64,000 nucleotides of DNA, taken from contig NZ_OMPD01000014.1 in assembly GCF_900312745.1 (NCBI RefSeq), forward strand, positions 2,480,001 through 2,544,000, in the 5' to 3' direction. Below the pieces are notes generated by a model, which saw only the letters and a program-made list of their open reading frames with translations, searched no databases and was not told the origin of the DNA. This stretch comes from Aquimarina sp. AU58 (lineage in GTDB: Bacteria > Bacteroidota > Bacteroidia > Flavobacteriales > Flavobacteriaceae). How positions within the stretch are numbered: the stretch's first letter is position 1; every line of letters begins with the position of its first letter. Positions 1 through 11,600 of the stretch are shown here, piece by piece. The position numbers and the translations under genes were made by a program.

Positions 1-1247
1 TAGTGATGTGGTACTAGGAGCACCTCCTATTTTTTTGGATGGAGGAGTATCTTTACGATTAAGTAACCTTGATTTACGTCCCTATTTTTCCCTTCAAAAT
101 CTAAGAGGAATTACTCCGCAACAATATAATACCCCTTTGCCAGAAGGTTTATACCGTTTCTGTTTTGAAGTGTATGATATAAAATCAGGGCAACAGCTTT
201 CTCGCAAGAGCTGTGTTGCAGCATATCTGTTACTTAATGATCCACCTTTTTTAAATCTCCCCAAACGAGACGAACAAGTAGTGATTCGGGATCCACAAAA
301 TATCATTTTTCAGTGGACTCCTCGTCATCTTAACGCTACTAATGTAGAGTATGAGTTTATACTAGCAGAATTATGGGATAATGGTATGAATCCTCAGGCT
401 GCTTTTTTAGCAAGTCGCCCTATTTACCAAACCACTACCTATGCAACAACTTTACTATATGGCCCTGGTGAGACGATGCTACTACCCGATAAGAAATATG
501 GATGGCGGGTTCGAGCTATTGTAAGTGATGGGATTACTAAAAGTGCAGTTTTTAAAAATGATGGGTATAGTGAGATTTTTCATTTTACTTATGCTGGGGA
601 TTGTGTAGACCCTCAATTTATAATGGCCAAAGGAGTAAGCCCTGTTCAGGAAAAAATTACCTGGCAAGGTGTACAACACAAGCAATATATAGTAGAATAT
701 CGTAAGAAAGATGTAGAAAATGCGGTATGGTTTGGTAGTGAGAGACCCATCTTAGAAGAAGAAACCACGATTTATAAACTAACCCCTGGTACTACTTATG
801 AGTTTAGAGTAGGAGGGCAATGTCTGGAAAATGGTCCTTATATCTATTCACAGGTTTACGAATTTACAACCCAGATAGAAGATGGGGAGAGTACTTATAA
901 TTGCGGGATCACACCAGAGATCAAAATCGAAAATCAGGACTTATTACCAGGGTTAGCATCAGGAGATACGTTTACGGCAGGAGATTTTCCTGTACTGGTT
1001 CATGAGGTATCTGGCAGTAAAGGCAATTTTACGGGGATGGGTTGGATCAAAATCCCATATTTAAATGATATCAGTGTAGGTGTAGTTTTTAAAGGAATTT
1101 CTATTAATACTGATTATGAGTTAATCAAAGGAATGGTAGAGACTACCTACGATGTAACCTGGAGCAATGTTGACGATATTGGAGATGAGATAGAAATGAT
1201 CAAAGAAATAACTTCAGTATTATCAGATAAACTGAATGCCTTGATTG
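1..1247 (+). repeat. Long direct repeat, left copy
   Basis: These bases match 19333-20579 at a constant offset of 19332, without indels, with only scattered substitutions (mostly silent). Identity stops abruptly after the codons for L-N-A-L-I. The repeat probably extends left of the window. Direct orientation makes it a substrate for homologous recombination that would delete 19.3 kb. Confidence 0.95.
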
Positions 1248-1921
1248 ATAAAATAAAAGATGGAAAACTTACAGGTAAAGACCTTGATGCACTGGTTGAT
1301 AAATTAAAAGATGATTTACCCAACGATAAAATTAAAGAAGTTACAGATAAAATTAAAGAAATTAAAGACTTAGAAGAAGATTTGGCCAATGCAACAACAG
1401 AGAAAGAAAAAGAAGAAATAAAAGAACAAATCAAAGAATTGAATGAGGAGCTGGCAGAGATTCTTGATGAAACTCAAAAAGAGGTAGAAGATTTAATTGT
1501 AAATGCCATAGGAAAATATTATAACCAGAACAAATCACAAGAAGAAGGTTTAGTTGCCGCTTATAACGTGATTTTTCCTCAGGAAATAACAGCGGCAGAT
1601 ACAGAGACTGCAAGTTTAGATTTTGAGTTCGAATTCGAGGGAGAAATAGTGATAGACCAAATTGTAGATGAAAAGAAAGAAGAATTCGGAGTTCAGGAAA
1701 AATACCATTTATATTTCCTTTCAAAAGTTTTATCAGAAAATAAAGACTTACTGCTAAGTTTTGTAAATAAAATAAAAGACAAGATAAACCTTCTTAATCT
1801 ACTTAAACAATATCAGGATAATGGTGACTCTGATGTTGATATCGTTGATAAGCTAGCGGTTGAAGCAAAGAACGCTTTACAAACAGTTATAGATGAAGAA
1901 AAATATAAATACTTAAACTAA
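2..1921 (+). CDS. TANFOR/fibronectin-III surface protein, copy 1 (5' truncated by window edge)
   Basis: The reading frame is open at the left edge. By alignment with the second copy at 19061-22228, the signal peptide and first 91 residues are outside the window; the apparent GTG start at 8 is not a real start. The visible part begins with a beta-rich domain resembling the TANFOR-type N-terminal region of Bacteroidota surface proteins (about 2-590). A fibronectin-III-like domain with Trp/Tyr/Gly core positions follows (about 600-890), then a further beta segment, then a Lys/Glu-rich coiled coil (about 1200-1500) and a helical tail with no recognised domain. To position 1247 it is almost identical to copy 2; after that the two proteins are unrelated. 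This is the pattern of a conserved delivery region with an exchangeable C-terminus. Probably exported and surface-associated; C-terminal activity unknown. Confidence 0.85.
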   Translation, partial: SDVVLGAPPIFLDGGVSLRLSNLDLRPYFSLQNLRGITPQQYNTPLPEGLYRFCFEVYDIKSGQQLSRKSCVAAYLLLNDPPFLNLPKRDEQVVIRDPQNIIFQWTPRHLNATNVEYEFILAELWDNGMNPQAAFLASRPIYQTTTYATTLLYGPGETMLLPDKKYGWRVRAIVSDGITKSAVFKNDGYSEIFHFTYAGDCVDPQFIMAKGVSPVQEKITWQGVQHKQYIVEYRKKDVENAVWFGSERPILEEETTIYKLTPGTTYEFRVGGQCLENGPYIYSQVYEFTTQIEDGESTYNCGITPEIKIENQDLLPGLASGDTFTAGDFPVLVHEVSGSKGNFTGMGWIKIPYLNDISVGVVFKGISINTDYELIKGMVETTYDVTWSNVDDIGDEIEMIKEITSVLSDKLNALIDKIKDGKLTGKDLDALVDKLKDDLPNDKIKEVTDKIKEIKDLEEDLANATTEKEKEEIKEQIKELNEELAEILDETQKEVEDLIVNAIGKYYNQNKSQEEGLVAAYNVIFPQEITAADTETASLDFEFEFEGEIVIDQIVDEKKEEFGVQEKYHLYFLSKVLSENKDLLLSFVNKIKDKINLLNLLKQYQDNGDSDVDIVDKLAVEAKNALQTVIDEEKYKYLN

Positions 1922-2048
1922 GTATTTATATGAGATAATGTAGGCATATGAAGATAGATGTTATAGGTTCAATATTTGGTTTTTACTATGAAAACAATAG
2001 GGTTTCAAAATACCAAAGTGTACAATTTTTAAAGAAATAAAAAACATT

Positions 2049-5000
2049 ATGTTTTTAAGAGAAATACAAAAAAAGGTAATCCTTTTGGCAATACTAGTAG
2101 TGATAAGTATTCAAAGTACAGCTTATGCTATAGATAAAATTCCGCTTACGGAAGGTGTAACGTATAAAACATTAGAAGAAGTACAAACAGGAATCGCTAA
2201 TCAATTAGAGTATTTGATTGGTTATAATGAAACACAGAAACAAGGAAAAAAATGGTACGTGTATGTGGTAGGGGATGATACATTTAATCCTAAAACGATG
2301 TCAGGAGATGGTGATGCATTTGTAGAAAACCAGTTTGATCTTACTGATATCGGAATAGAGAATACCCCTATAGATAATATAGAAGAACTTAATGAAGCTC
2401 TGGAAGGATATAATACAAAATTAAGAGAAGCAGGGAAACCTTTGATTTATTATGGAGTTTCAAATAAAAAGACAGCAATCCTGGTACCTTACTTTCCTCC
2501 TAAAGGAAAGACAGAATCGGTAAAATCTTATTATGCTGATCTTATAGAAGAAAAAGAACCAGAGAAAGAAGCATTGCAACAAGTTCTTAAAAAACTAACT
2601 CATTTTTTTGATAAGGAAATAAGAGCTTCATTAACAACACTAATACAAAAAACAATAGCGAAAGCTTCTGATAACGGGGTGGTAGCTTTGTCAAAATACT
2701 ATTTCGCGTTAAAGAAGGAATCTGGTATAAGTGGTCAAAGTGGGGCAATCAAATGGTATTCAGTTTCAAAATATGATCATAAGGGTAGTTATTTTGAAAC
2801 AAACCCTATAAATAAGAAAGAGCTAAATAACCAAATAAAAATGCTATCAAGTACGGTAGGGGATAAAAACCTAAAACGTATTAATGGATGGTACAATTAT
2901 TTGATGGGAGTATCATTACCAGATTCAAAACTGCTACAAGACATGCTGGTTGATCTATTAGGTAAGAGTTCTTGTGTAAGTATAGAAAATGCCGAAGCAG
3001 TTCGCCAGAAAGAAATTTTTATAAAATCAGTAACTACAGAAGATGCTCAACAAATCATCAAGGCAACAGAAAACCTGTGTTCTGATGTATTGCGTACTAT
3101 AGACTATACCTATATAAGTAATGCCATACACACTATTGCCAAGGGAGATATGAAAGAAGATGGCGAAGCGGTCATTTTATATTATTTGCATACCATCCCC
3201 AATACCCATTATGCAGCACTGTTTGACGATCTCAAAAATGATAATAATAAACTGCTACGTACTTTACTTACAGAAATGGATGATATGTCTATCAATCCTT
3301 TTGATGAAAAACATTACACCTCATTTCTGGGTGCCCTTTTGTACATAGGACATCAAAATGATGGAGAATACCTTAAAAAAGAACGGGCATACTTATTAAA
3401 CACAGTTTTTGAAGCAGAAAAAGAATTCAATTGGGACAAAAACCCCATCGCCAAAGCAATTACTCAAATAGCATCATTTAATATACCATCAGATGATGAA
3501 TCTTTTGAAAAGTATCTTACCAATGATGAATATAAAAACCTAAGAAATATCCTACGGTTTTTAACATGGGATACCATTTACAACGAAGAATATTTAAAAG
3601 AACTAGCAAATACTCTGGGACCATTTCTTAATAAAAGAGATAATCATGAAGTATTTATAGAACTCTTAGAAACAGCTTTCGGGAGTAAAAAACTTACATC
3701 AAACATAGATCCGAAAAGAGAAGAACGTGTAGCTCATTTTGTACTGGATATCTTCGCTCATGTTCCCGAAGATGCAAAAATGTATTTTTATTTGGTTGGA
3801 CAAGATTTTACCATGGAAATCTTAAAAAAAGTAATAACCTCTGGATATGTTCGTGATTCATATGCTACAAATTTTTATAAAGGATTAGATAAAATCATTA
3901 GCCTAAAAAAAGATCAACAGGTATATCTGACTTTGATACAATGGGCATTACATAATGATATTGTATTAGATAATAGCCACGAATATTTGGTTGCCAATAT
4001 TTTCAATAACATAGATGAAAAAACCAAAGAAGAAAAAGAAATTATTTATAATTTTTTGACGTATTTGAGAGATGTGAAAGTAGAAATAAAAAACTATCAA
4101 CTCTTAAAAAGCTGTCTAAAATTACTTAATTCTAATGAACTCGAAGGGCAGTTTATCACCAATTACACAAAATTATTAAATGATGGTATTGGCGATGTAC
4201 AAGATCGTATAAACATACTAGAATATGCACTAGACAGAGGCGAAAGTATTTTCTTCAGCGATAGCGAAGGATTAATTTCTCACTTGTTTGATAATCTGAG
4301 TATAACAGATGCAGGGCTTATATCAAAAGAATTAAAAGCCAATAACAATCAACTTTTTGGTCGTATTTGGAATGTATTGCACGATTCAGGAATTACCGAG
4401 ATATGGAATACTGATAATGAGTATGCCACCAATTTTGTAAAACAATTATCTGATATCATAAAAATGGTAAACCCCATTCCTGATACCAGGCATGTAGATC
4501 AATTTCTTATGGATAAGATAGATTATCTTAATACACCAGATATCAGTAGTATTCCCGTGATTGATATGGAGCAATATAAATTTGCGCCTATGCTCAAAAC
4601 CAATCTTCTCGGAAACTCGACAGGAGGAACATACAATTATAATTATTTCAAACTCGAATCCAATATCGATTTTACTACCGAATCGGCTTATGTGACAGTA
4701 AACCTTAGGATCAAAGATGCATATGGTCAAAATGAAAAAACTATTATCGATGCCAAAAAAATAGACCCTATGAGTTGGGTAACCGTTCAGTTTTTGGATG
4801 ATACGAGTATTAGTGATCAGGTATCTTATAAAAAAGGAACCATTATTATGGTGCCTGCTATGTATCTGGCATGGATGGATAATCTTATAGATGGAGCCAA
4901 AAATGAAAAATTGGCCGCTATCATAGGAGAAACAGCCGCTATAGTTGTTGGGGGAGTGGTTATTGCATCTACAGGGGGAGCATTAGCACCCTTATTGGGA

Positions 5001-8000
5001 GAAGGAGTCGAAATTGTTTTTGCATCCGTTAACCTGATGGTAGAAATCGATGAAGAAGGAATGAAAAATGCTTTTGGAGCCGATTTTGTACAAGGAGTAC
5101 AAACTATTATTTTGTTATACGAACTCTCGCAAATTCCGGCAGCATTGCCAGAGTTATTTACACTCGCTACAAAAGGAGGAAAGATTATTGCAAAATCAGG
5201 TACAGCCGGGTTCAAAATGGCTGTAGAAGGAATGAAATCCTTCAAAGGACACAAGATTACTTATAATGGAGATCTGTTGCTACCCTCTCTAAGAGGGTTG
5301 AAAGCAGAATCTCCCGATGAATTTGCCTCTCGTTATAAACAGGCAAGAGAGCTACTGGCATCACAAGAAATGGCAATCGATAATCTGGCATCAGCAGCAG
5401 TAGAGGCTCGTAAAGATGCCAAAAAACTCAGAGATCAAACACAAGCTATTGTGAAGGCTTTTGAAAAGATAGATGGGGAAGATATCCTTGATATGACTCA
5501 ATTACCTAATAGTTTTAGGTCAAACTTGATAACTCTTCTTCAAAAAGGATATAGGGTTACCAAAGATGGTCTCGTATACTGGGGAAACACCCTGTTGATG
5601 CAAATCGATATTACAGCCAAAAAAATTATCCTGATCGGAAAAGAAATCTGGAAAGAAATAGACAACACCTTTGCTCCCGATGCAGTCGTAACTACTCCTG
5701 ATGGGTATCAGGTACGAGTAAAAATGAATACCGGAGAAGAAAAACCATTAGGAGAGCGAATCTTTGATATCATGAAAAGTGATGAAGGAACTGTAGGATG
5801 GAAAGGTCGTTCTGGAAACTCCACCGACGATCTTTCATTCGATTTTCTTGCAGATGTCAAAAACTGGAACGATGCTGATACCGAAGGATTAAAAGAAACC
5901 CTAAAGAATGATCCATCAATCGCAAAACTATTTGCCGAGGCAGAGGATGTAGAAAAGATAAAACTAGCGGAATCCTTTAAGATGTTAAGCAAATTCCCAG
6001 ATCAAGTGACACCAGATCATGTCACACTCCTGTCCAGAGCTACTGATCAGGTCAAAACCAAGACAACAAAAGGAAGAGAAGCACTCGAAGCAGCAATCAA
6101 AAAGGTTGGAAAATTAGAGATCGCAGAATTTTTAAAAAGTTTGAATACGGCCGATCAGATTTTTGGAAAGATAAAAGGAGCAGATGGTCAATGGATTGCT
6201 TTTTATGATGTGTCAATGCCACAAATGATAAAAGTACTAGACGCTTCAGATGATCCAAAAAAACCCGTTTGTAAAATCAGTAATGGGTTGGTATTAGCAA
6301 AAGGTAAAAAAGAATTATATGATAAAGAACTCGAAGTAGTTGGCGCTCATGATGGATATCAGATAGTAAAAAATAAAACTAATGAACTTGGATTTAGGAA
6401 GCCATCCTGGAAAAATTTCTTTGCAAGCATGCAGGAAACACGTGATTGGGACAATAATTATGAAGATGAGTTAAGGGCATTTTTAGAGGATAACGAAAAG
6501 GTTAAAGTTTTATTTGACAAAGCTTTAAGCAATACTGAAGAGCTTAATGACGTATTAAAAATATGGATTGTATTAAAGAGCAACCCTACAGCAGTCAAAT
6601 CTGCTGTTAATTTTAATACTATTCTAAAAACCAAAGAACGGTTCATATATGATGGAGAAAAAGGAATCGCCGGATTTGAAAAAGCATTTAAAAAGAGAGA
6701 TATACTAGAGCAGTCGGGAGTTTTTAAAGGACTTGAACGTGCAAATCAGCTTTTTGACCCTTCAAAATTAAAAGGAACTCAGGTAGAGTTTAGTATTACA
6801 GAAGTAGATTATACATATTACCCTAATGTTATCGATCAGACAGGGCAGATCTGTTATTATAAAGAAGGATTACCTACTTATAAACGAGGGATACAAGACG
6901 GAGAAGAGTTGATAACAACAGCAGATCATACAATCCTGAAAAATAATAATAGTATTGGATTTAAAAATGGAGATTTCTATCTGGAGGAAGGAAACAGTTT
7001 TGATCAGCTATTTGATCAGTTAGGAGAAGATTGGACAAATAAAGAGTTAAGAGAAAAAATTGGAAATTTTATCGCAGATCATAAAAGTGTAAACCAAATG
7101 TTTTCAGGATCTGTAGCGATAGACCTTCAGAAACAACGTGCCAATACCTTGAAGAAATTGATTATAGATCATGACTATCCCGATGTATGTATCAAAAACC
7201 CAACGATATTAGATGTCAAAGGAGAAGATCTTACCCAACTCCTTACAGATTTTGATAATGCAGATGAATTAGTCAGGTTTTTTGAAACAGATACCAGAGC
7301 AACACAGCTATGGAAAATCCTGAAAAAAGGAGACGAACGACTCAACAACAATGAAGAGTATACCGCCATTATCCATAAAATGGAAAAAGATGGATTAGAC
7401 ATAGGGCAGGTGCAAAGAGCAATACAAGACCAAGGGTATGACACATGGATCAATGGAGGTCTTCTCATCACAGACAAACAGTTTAAAGCATTTTTTGACG
7501 AATTAGGAAAACCATGGAAGGGGGATGAAGCATTACAAGAGGAATTCCTCAGATTTAAAAATGATAATCCAGATGTTACAGCATTATTTACTACAATTAA
7601 AACTACTGCAGAAAAGAAAAATGCAAAAGAATATCTAAAAGTTTGGGTAGCCCTTAAAGACAAGTACGCTCAAATTTGTAAGAACAAAAGTGTATTACGT
7701 ATTCTTGGAGGAGATGATGCTAGACTTACTCGATTTATAAACGATTTGGATACCTCACAAAGTTTGGTCGAAACGTTAAAATCAAACCCAAAATCTTTCT
7801 ATAACGGATGGTACTTACTAGACGTTTTGAACCAGCGTAAAGCATGTCTGAATCAGGATGGAGAGTTGGCATTTTTACAAAAACGTTTCGATGAAATGGG
7901 CGATAATATAAACGAACCAAGAAAGTGGGGAACTATAGAAAAAGAAATCAAAGATGTTGGCAATTTTGAAGCCTGGAGAGAAAACCTGAGCGGGATTACT

Positions 8001-8588
8001 ATTGATGGCAAAAAATATATAGCCAGAGACATCGCAGGAGAAGAACTGTATATCCACACCTCAAAAGATGCGAATCAGATCATCTATGGTAAAAAAGCAG
8101 GAGATAAATTTACAGAAACCATACAATTTGATCGATTAGACAAAAATCTGGCAATTACCATCCAATCGGATCTAGGCATACAAAATATAGGCAAAGCCAT
8201 GTATACCGATGCTATAGTTCGATTAGGAGGTAGTGATACTGTCGACAAAATAAAATTTATAGATACAGATTCAGATATTGCCAAAACCTATGGAAACCAA
8301 TGGGTTGATAACTATAACTATAAATATATAAAAGAGGGAAATGAGCATACTTGGGTAAAAATGGATGACGCTGCTATAGAAGCAAAATTTGTGGATATGT
8401 TAAAAAAATCTTCTAACAAAGAATTACTCGAGCAGTATAACCAATTATCACCAGAACTAAAAGAGATATTTAAAACAGATCTTGAAGAGTATGAAGGAGC
8501 TTTTGTTAACGTTAAAAGATTCTTTGACGAATGGAAAGAGTTTAGGGAAAAATTCCCAGAGGGAGACATTTGTAATATGTATAAATAG
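2049..8588 (+). CDS. Giant exported multimodular protein, polymorphic-toxin-like (2179 aa)
   Basis: The N-terminus is a Sec signal peptide (KK then a hydrophobic run ending STAYA, residues 1-27). Residues about 30-900 are largely alpha-helical and unrecognised. Near residues 935-990 is a glycine/alanine-rich hydrophobic stretch (AAIVVGG...STGGALAPLLGEG) like the membrane-active or pre-toxin segment before toxin tips. From about residue 1245 the protein is made of modules shared with the next three genes: a helical unit (KIKLAESFKML), a beta module containing GQICY...IGF, a W-IL-K helical unit ending GYDTW or NFEAW, and a C-terminal GNAT-like module (about 7995-8430) with a (Q)NIGKAMYTDAIVRLGG loop. 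No immunity gene follows; the next giant starts 50 bp later. A secreted toxin-like or adhesive role is inference. Confidence 0.8.
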   Translation: MFLREIQKKVILLAILVVISIQSTAYAIDKIPLTEGVTYKTLEEVQTGIANQLEYLIGYNETQKQGKKWYVYVVGDDTFNPKTMSGDGDAFVENQFDLTDIGIENTPIDNIEELNEALEGYNTKLREAGKPLIYYGVSNKKTAILVPYFPPKGKTESVKSYYADLIEEKEPEKEALQQVLKKLTHFFDKEIRASLTTLIQKTIAKASDNGVVALSKYYFALKKESGISGQSGAIKWYSVSKYDHKGSYFETNPINKKELNNQIKMLSSTVGDKNLKRINGWYNYLMGVSLPDSKLLQDMLVDLLGKSSCVSIENAEAVRQKEIFIKSVTTEDAQQIIKATENLCSDVLRTIDYTYISNAIHTIAKGDMKEDGEAVILYYLHTIPNTHYAALFDDLKNDNNKLLRTLLTEMDDMSINPFDEKHYTSFLGALLYIGHQNDGEYLKKERAYLLNTVFEAEKEFNWDKNPIAKAITQIASFNIPSDDESFEKYLTNDEYKNLRNILRFLTWDTIYNEEYLKELANTLGPFLNKRDNHEVFIELLETAFGSKKLTSNIDPKREERVAHFVLDIFAHVPEDAKMYFYLVGQDFTMEILKKVITSGYVRDSYATNFYKGLDKIISLKKDQQVYLTLIQWALHNDIVLDNSHEYLVANIFNNIDEKTKEEKEIIYNFLTYLRDVKVEIKNYQLLKSCLKLLNSNELEGQFITNYTKLLNDGIGDVQDRINILEYALDRGESIFFSDSEGLISHLFDNLSITDAGLISKELKANNNQLFGRIWNVLHDSGITEIWNTDNEYATNFVKQLSDIIKMVNPIPDTRHVDQFLMDKIDYLNTPDISSIPVIDMEQYKFAPMLKTNLLGNSTGGTYNYNYFKLESNIDFTTESAYVTVNLRIKDAYGQNEKTIIDAKKIDPMSWVTVQFLDDTSISDQVSYKKGTIIMVPAMYLAWMDNLIDGAKNEKLAAIIGETAAIVVGGVVIASTGGALAPLLGEGVEIVFASVNLMVEIDEEGMKNAFGADFVQGVQTIILLYELSQIPAALPELFTLATKGGKIIAKSGTAGFKMAVEGMKSFKGHKITYNGDLLLPSLRGLKAESPDEFASRYKQARELLASQEMAIDNLASAAVEARKDAKKLRDQTQAIVKAFEKIDGEDILDMTQLPNSFRSNLITLLQKGYRVTKDGLVYWGNTLLMQIDITAKKIILIGKEIWKEIDNTFAPDAVVTTPDGYQVRVKMNTGEEKPLGERIFDIMKSDEGTVGWKGRSGNSTDDLSFDFLADVKNWNDADTEGLKETLKNDPSIAKLFAEAEDVEKIKLAESFKMLSKFPDQVTPDHVTLLSRATDQVKTKTTKGREALEAAIKKVGKLEIAEFLKSLNTADQIFGKIKGADGQWIAFYDVSMPQMIKVLDASDDPKKPVCKISNGLVLAKGKKELYDKELEVVGAHDGYQIVKNKTNELGFRKPSWKNFFASMQETRDWDNNYEDELRAFLEDNEKVKVLFDKALSNTEELNDVLKIWIVLKSNPTAVKSAVNFNTILKTKERFIYDGEKGIAGFEKAFKKRDILEQSGVFKGLERANQLFDPSKLKGTQVEFSITEVDYTYYPNVIDQTGQICYYKEGLPTYKRGIQDGEELITTADHTILKNNNSIGFKNGDFYLEEGNSFDQLFDQLGEDWTNKELREKIGNFIADHKSVNQMFSGSVAIDLQKQRANTLKKLIIDHDYPDVCIKNPTILDVKGEDLTQLLTDFDNADELVRFFETDTRATQLWKILKKGDERLNNNEEYTAIIHKMEKDGLDIGQVQRAIQDQGYDTWINGGLLITDKQFKAFFDELGKPWKGDEALQEEFLRFKNDNPDVTALFTTIKTTAEKKNAKEYLKVWVALKDKYAQICKNKSVLRILGGDDARLTRFINDLDTSQSLVETLKSNPKSFYNGWYLLDVLNQRKACLNQDGELAFLQKRFDEMGDNINEPRKWGTIEKEIKDVGNFEAWRENLSGITIDGKKYIARDIAGEELYIHTSKDANQIIYGKKAGDKFTETIQFDRLDKNLAITIQSDLGIQNIGKAMYTDAIVRLGGSDTVDKIKFIDTDSDIAKTYGNQWVDNYNYKYIKEGNEHTWVKMDDAAIEAKFVDMLKKSSNKELLEQYNQLSPELKEIFKTDLEEYEGAFVNVKRFFDEWKEFREKFPEGDICNMYK

Positions 8589-8638
8589 ATTAAATCTATC
8601 TTAAAAAGAGGTAGCCTTCTTTCTGATCATAAAAAAAC

Positions 8639-11600
8639 ATGACAAAACATAACATAAAACATATTTTTTTAGGACTGTTTGTATTTTTTACAATATGTAT
8701 AGCTAGTGCTACCTCTTACACAAGAGTTGATTATTTAGAGAATGATTGTGGATTAAAAAGGTTGAGCGAACTATTAGAATCAGATAATACTAACAAGAAG
8801 TTTAAAGATTTTATAGATGCCTCTAGCGAAAATATAAAGGTATTTAAAACCGCTCATAGAATTGATATGGCGGGAGATGATGCTTTTGTTACCAATATCG
8901 AAAACTTAAAACTAATCAAAGCCAACATAGGTGATGATACTATTGATGAGTTTGTATTAGAACTTAAAAACGCCGGCGGTTGGGATGCCTGGAAAGCAAC
9001 ATTTAATGGTGACTCTATTGATGATATCTCATTAGATTTTCTTATAGGGATCAAAAACTGGGAGGATAAGGACACAAAAGGCTTCACGGAAGCACTCAGC
9101 GATCTAGACCTTGCAAAACTATTAGCAGATGCAGACGACGATGCAGAAAAGATAAAACTTGCCCTATCCTGGAAAATGCTTAGCAACCATCCAAATCATA
9201 TAACGGCAGATCATATTGCATTAATCACCAGAGCAAAGACTAAGTTTGAAAACGGAGGGATAAATCTAGAAGAAACCCTTAAAGAAATATTCTTAAGACC
9301 TAATAAATTACATGTACAGGATTTCTTTTCAAGTTTAAAAAATGCAGATAAAATTTTTGGATCAATAGATATAGCTTCTTATAGTTACAAAGGCATAGTT
9401 TTTAGGATACATGACGGGAAAAACGATATTGTATGTGAATTTTCGAAAAAAGGAGAATCGTTATCCCGTAAAAAACAACTACTTAATGGGGATGATGTAA
9501 TAGGGGTTTATGAAAACTATAGTATAGTACAAACAGGAAAGGAACTTGGTTTTAGAGAACAATCCTGGATCGATTTTATTACAGGTATAGAGAAGGCTCC
9601 TGACTGGAATACTACCTATGAAAAGGATTTGTATTCATTTTTAGAAGAGAATAAAAGAGTAAGAAAAGTATTCAATAAAGCATTAGAGAATAATGCCAAT
9701 GATACTAATGATGTGCTAAAAATCTGGTTGATGCTAAAACCCTATCGTAAAATAATTACATCAGAAGGTAATTTTAATACGATGATGAATACAAAAAATC
9801 GTTTTGTGTATGATGGTATAAAAGGATTGGATGGATATAAACATGCTTTTAAAAATATAAAAATATCAAGAGACTTACTGGTAGAATTAAAAAGAGCGAA
9901 TACTTTTTTTGATCTTACAAAATTAAAAGGAGTTGATATCACTTTTAGCTTTACAAAAATAGAAGGAACATATCATACTAATGTTCTTTATAAACATGGG
10001 CAGATTTGTTACTCAAAAAAAGGAAAATTTTATGATAAAATAACACTCGAAGATGGAGAAGTAGTACTGGGAACTAAGAATGATAAAATCCTGAAAAAAG
10101 GAGACAGAATAGGTTTTGAAAAAGGAGATTATGACTGGGCAGAATTTGAGAATACTTTAGAAAACTGGACAAGAAAAGAAAAAAATAATTTTTTAACCGA
10201 TCTCGAAGCATCAGAGAAATTAAAGGAGTGGTTTTTTACACGTGATATAGATAATCTACAACGGTATGAAATAGCAAAATTCTGGAGAATCTTAAAAAAT
10301 GCAAAAGTTGATCCTGCTATACGAAAAGGCGAAAGTGAAGCATATACTCTATTAGAAACCTATCAGAAAAATAATCCCAAAATACTACCAAATGACATTG
10401 CAAAGAGTATTAAAAAAGATGGATGGGATGTTTGGGTGAAAACTCAATTAAAAAACAAATTAAATAAGTTTATAGGTGAAATAGCAGGGTGGGGTACTCC
10501 ACTAGAACTGTTCTTCAAAGATTTTATTAGCAAAAATCAACATATAGAAACCCTTTTACTTGAATTGAACCCGCCTGAGCAAAAAAAGATTGCTTATGCT
10601 TGGCAAAGGCTAAATAGATTCCCTGGGTTATGCCAAAAAGAAGGGCTTTTGAAATCTTATGTTCTATTAAAAAGAAAAGGAAAATACATGAAAGGGGTGC
10701 ATCCTATAGAAGTGACTCAATTGGTAAGAGCCTATAATCCGCGAGAATTAACAAATACCAATAGACTTCAGAAAATGGATGAGATCAAAAAAGCAGCAAT
10801 ATCCAATGGATATGATCTTAGTAAACCTGTGAGGGTGATTAAATTTGAAGATAAATTACTTGTCAAAGATGATGAAAGTCATCATATATTTCATGTACTC
10901 ACCACAGAATTCAAGCAAAGAATAATACCTGTAGCAATACATGATTTCAATACTTCATCAAAAGAGGATGTAAAAACAATTTTGATATCAAAATTGACAG
11001 GTAATTATACAGGTGAATTCACAGGGGTGTCAGCCGTGAATTTTTTAGAATATGACAAGATTAAGGATGAAGCCATAGCATATATGGATGCTTATTTTCC
11101 GAATTGGAAAACACATACTTATATAGATGAATTGTTACCATTGGTAGGCGATAATGAAAAGTATAAATTAGAATTGACAATCGACTTGAAAGTAGACAAG
11201 GTATTTGCAGAAGTTCTAAAAAAAGATCAAGGTTTGATCGAACAATGGATAATATTTAAGAAACTTAATGTAGTACATGCGATCAGAAGAGGAAAAAATG
11301 GAGAATTGAAATTTTTGAAAGATTATATGCAGAAACTTCCTGAAAAAACCTCCGAACAAATTTACAAGGAAATCAAAAAAGATGGAGGCTGGGGCGCTTG
11401 GAAATCTATTGTCACAGGCAACTCTACCGATGATATCTCATTGGATTTTCTTGAAGATATCAAAAAATGGAGAGATATCGATATTATTGAGTTAAAAAAG
11501 ACACTCAGGAATCCAGACCTTGTAAAACTATTTACAGGTGCAAATGATGCAGAAAAGATAAAACTGGTTCGTTTATGGAAAATGCTGAAGGAGAATAAAG

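Noticed and set aside
8-1921. GTG at position 8 as start of the first gene
   Set aside because: Copy 2 shows the frame continues upstream with a signal peptide; the gene is simply cut by the window edge.
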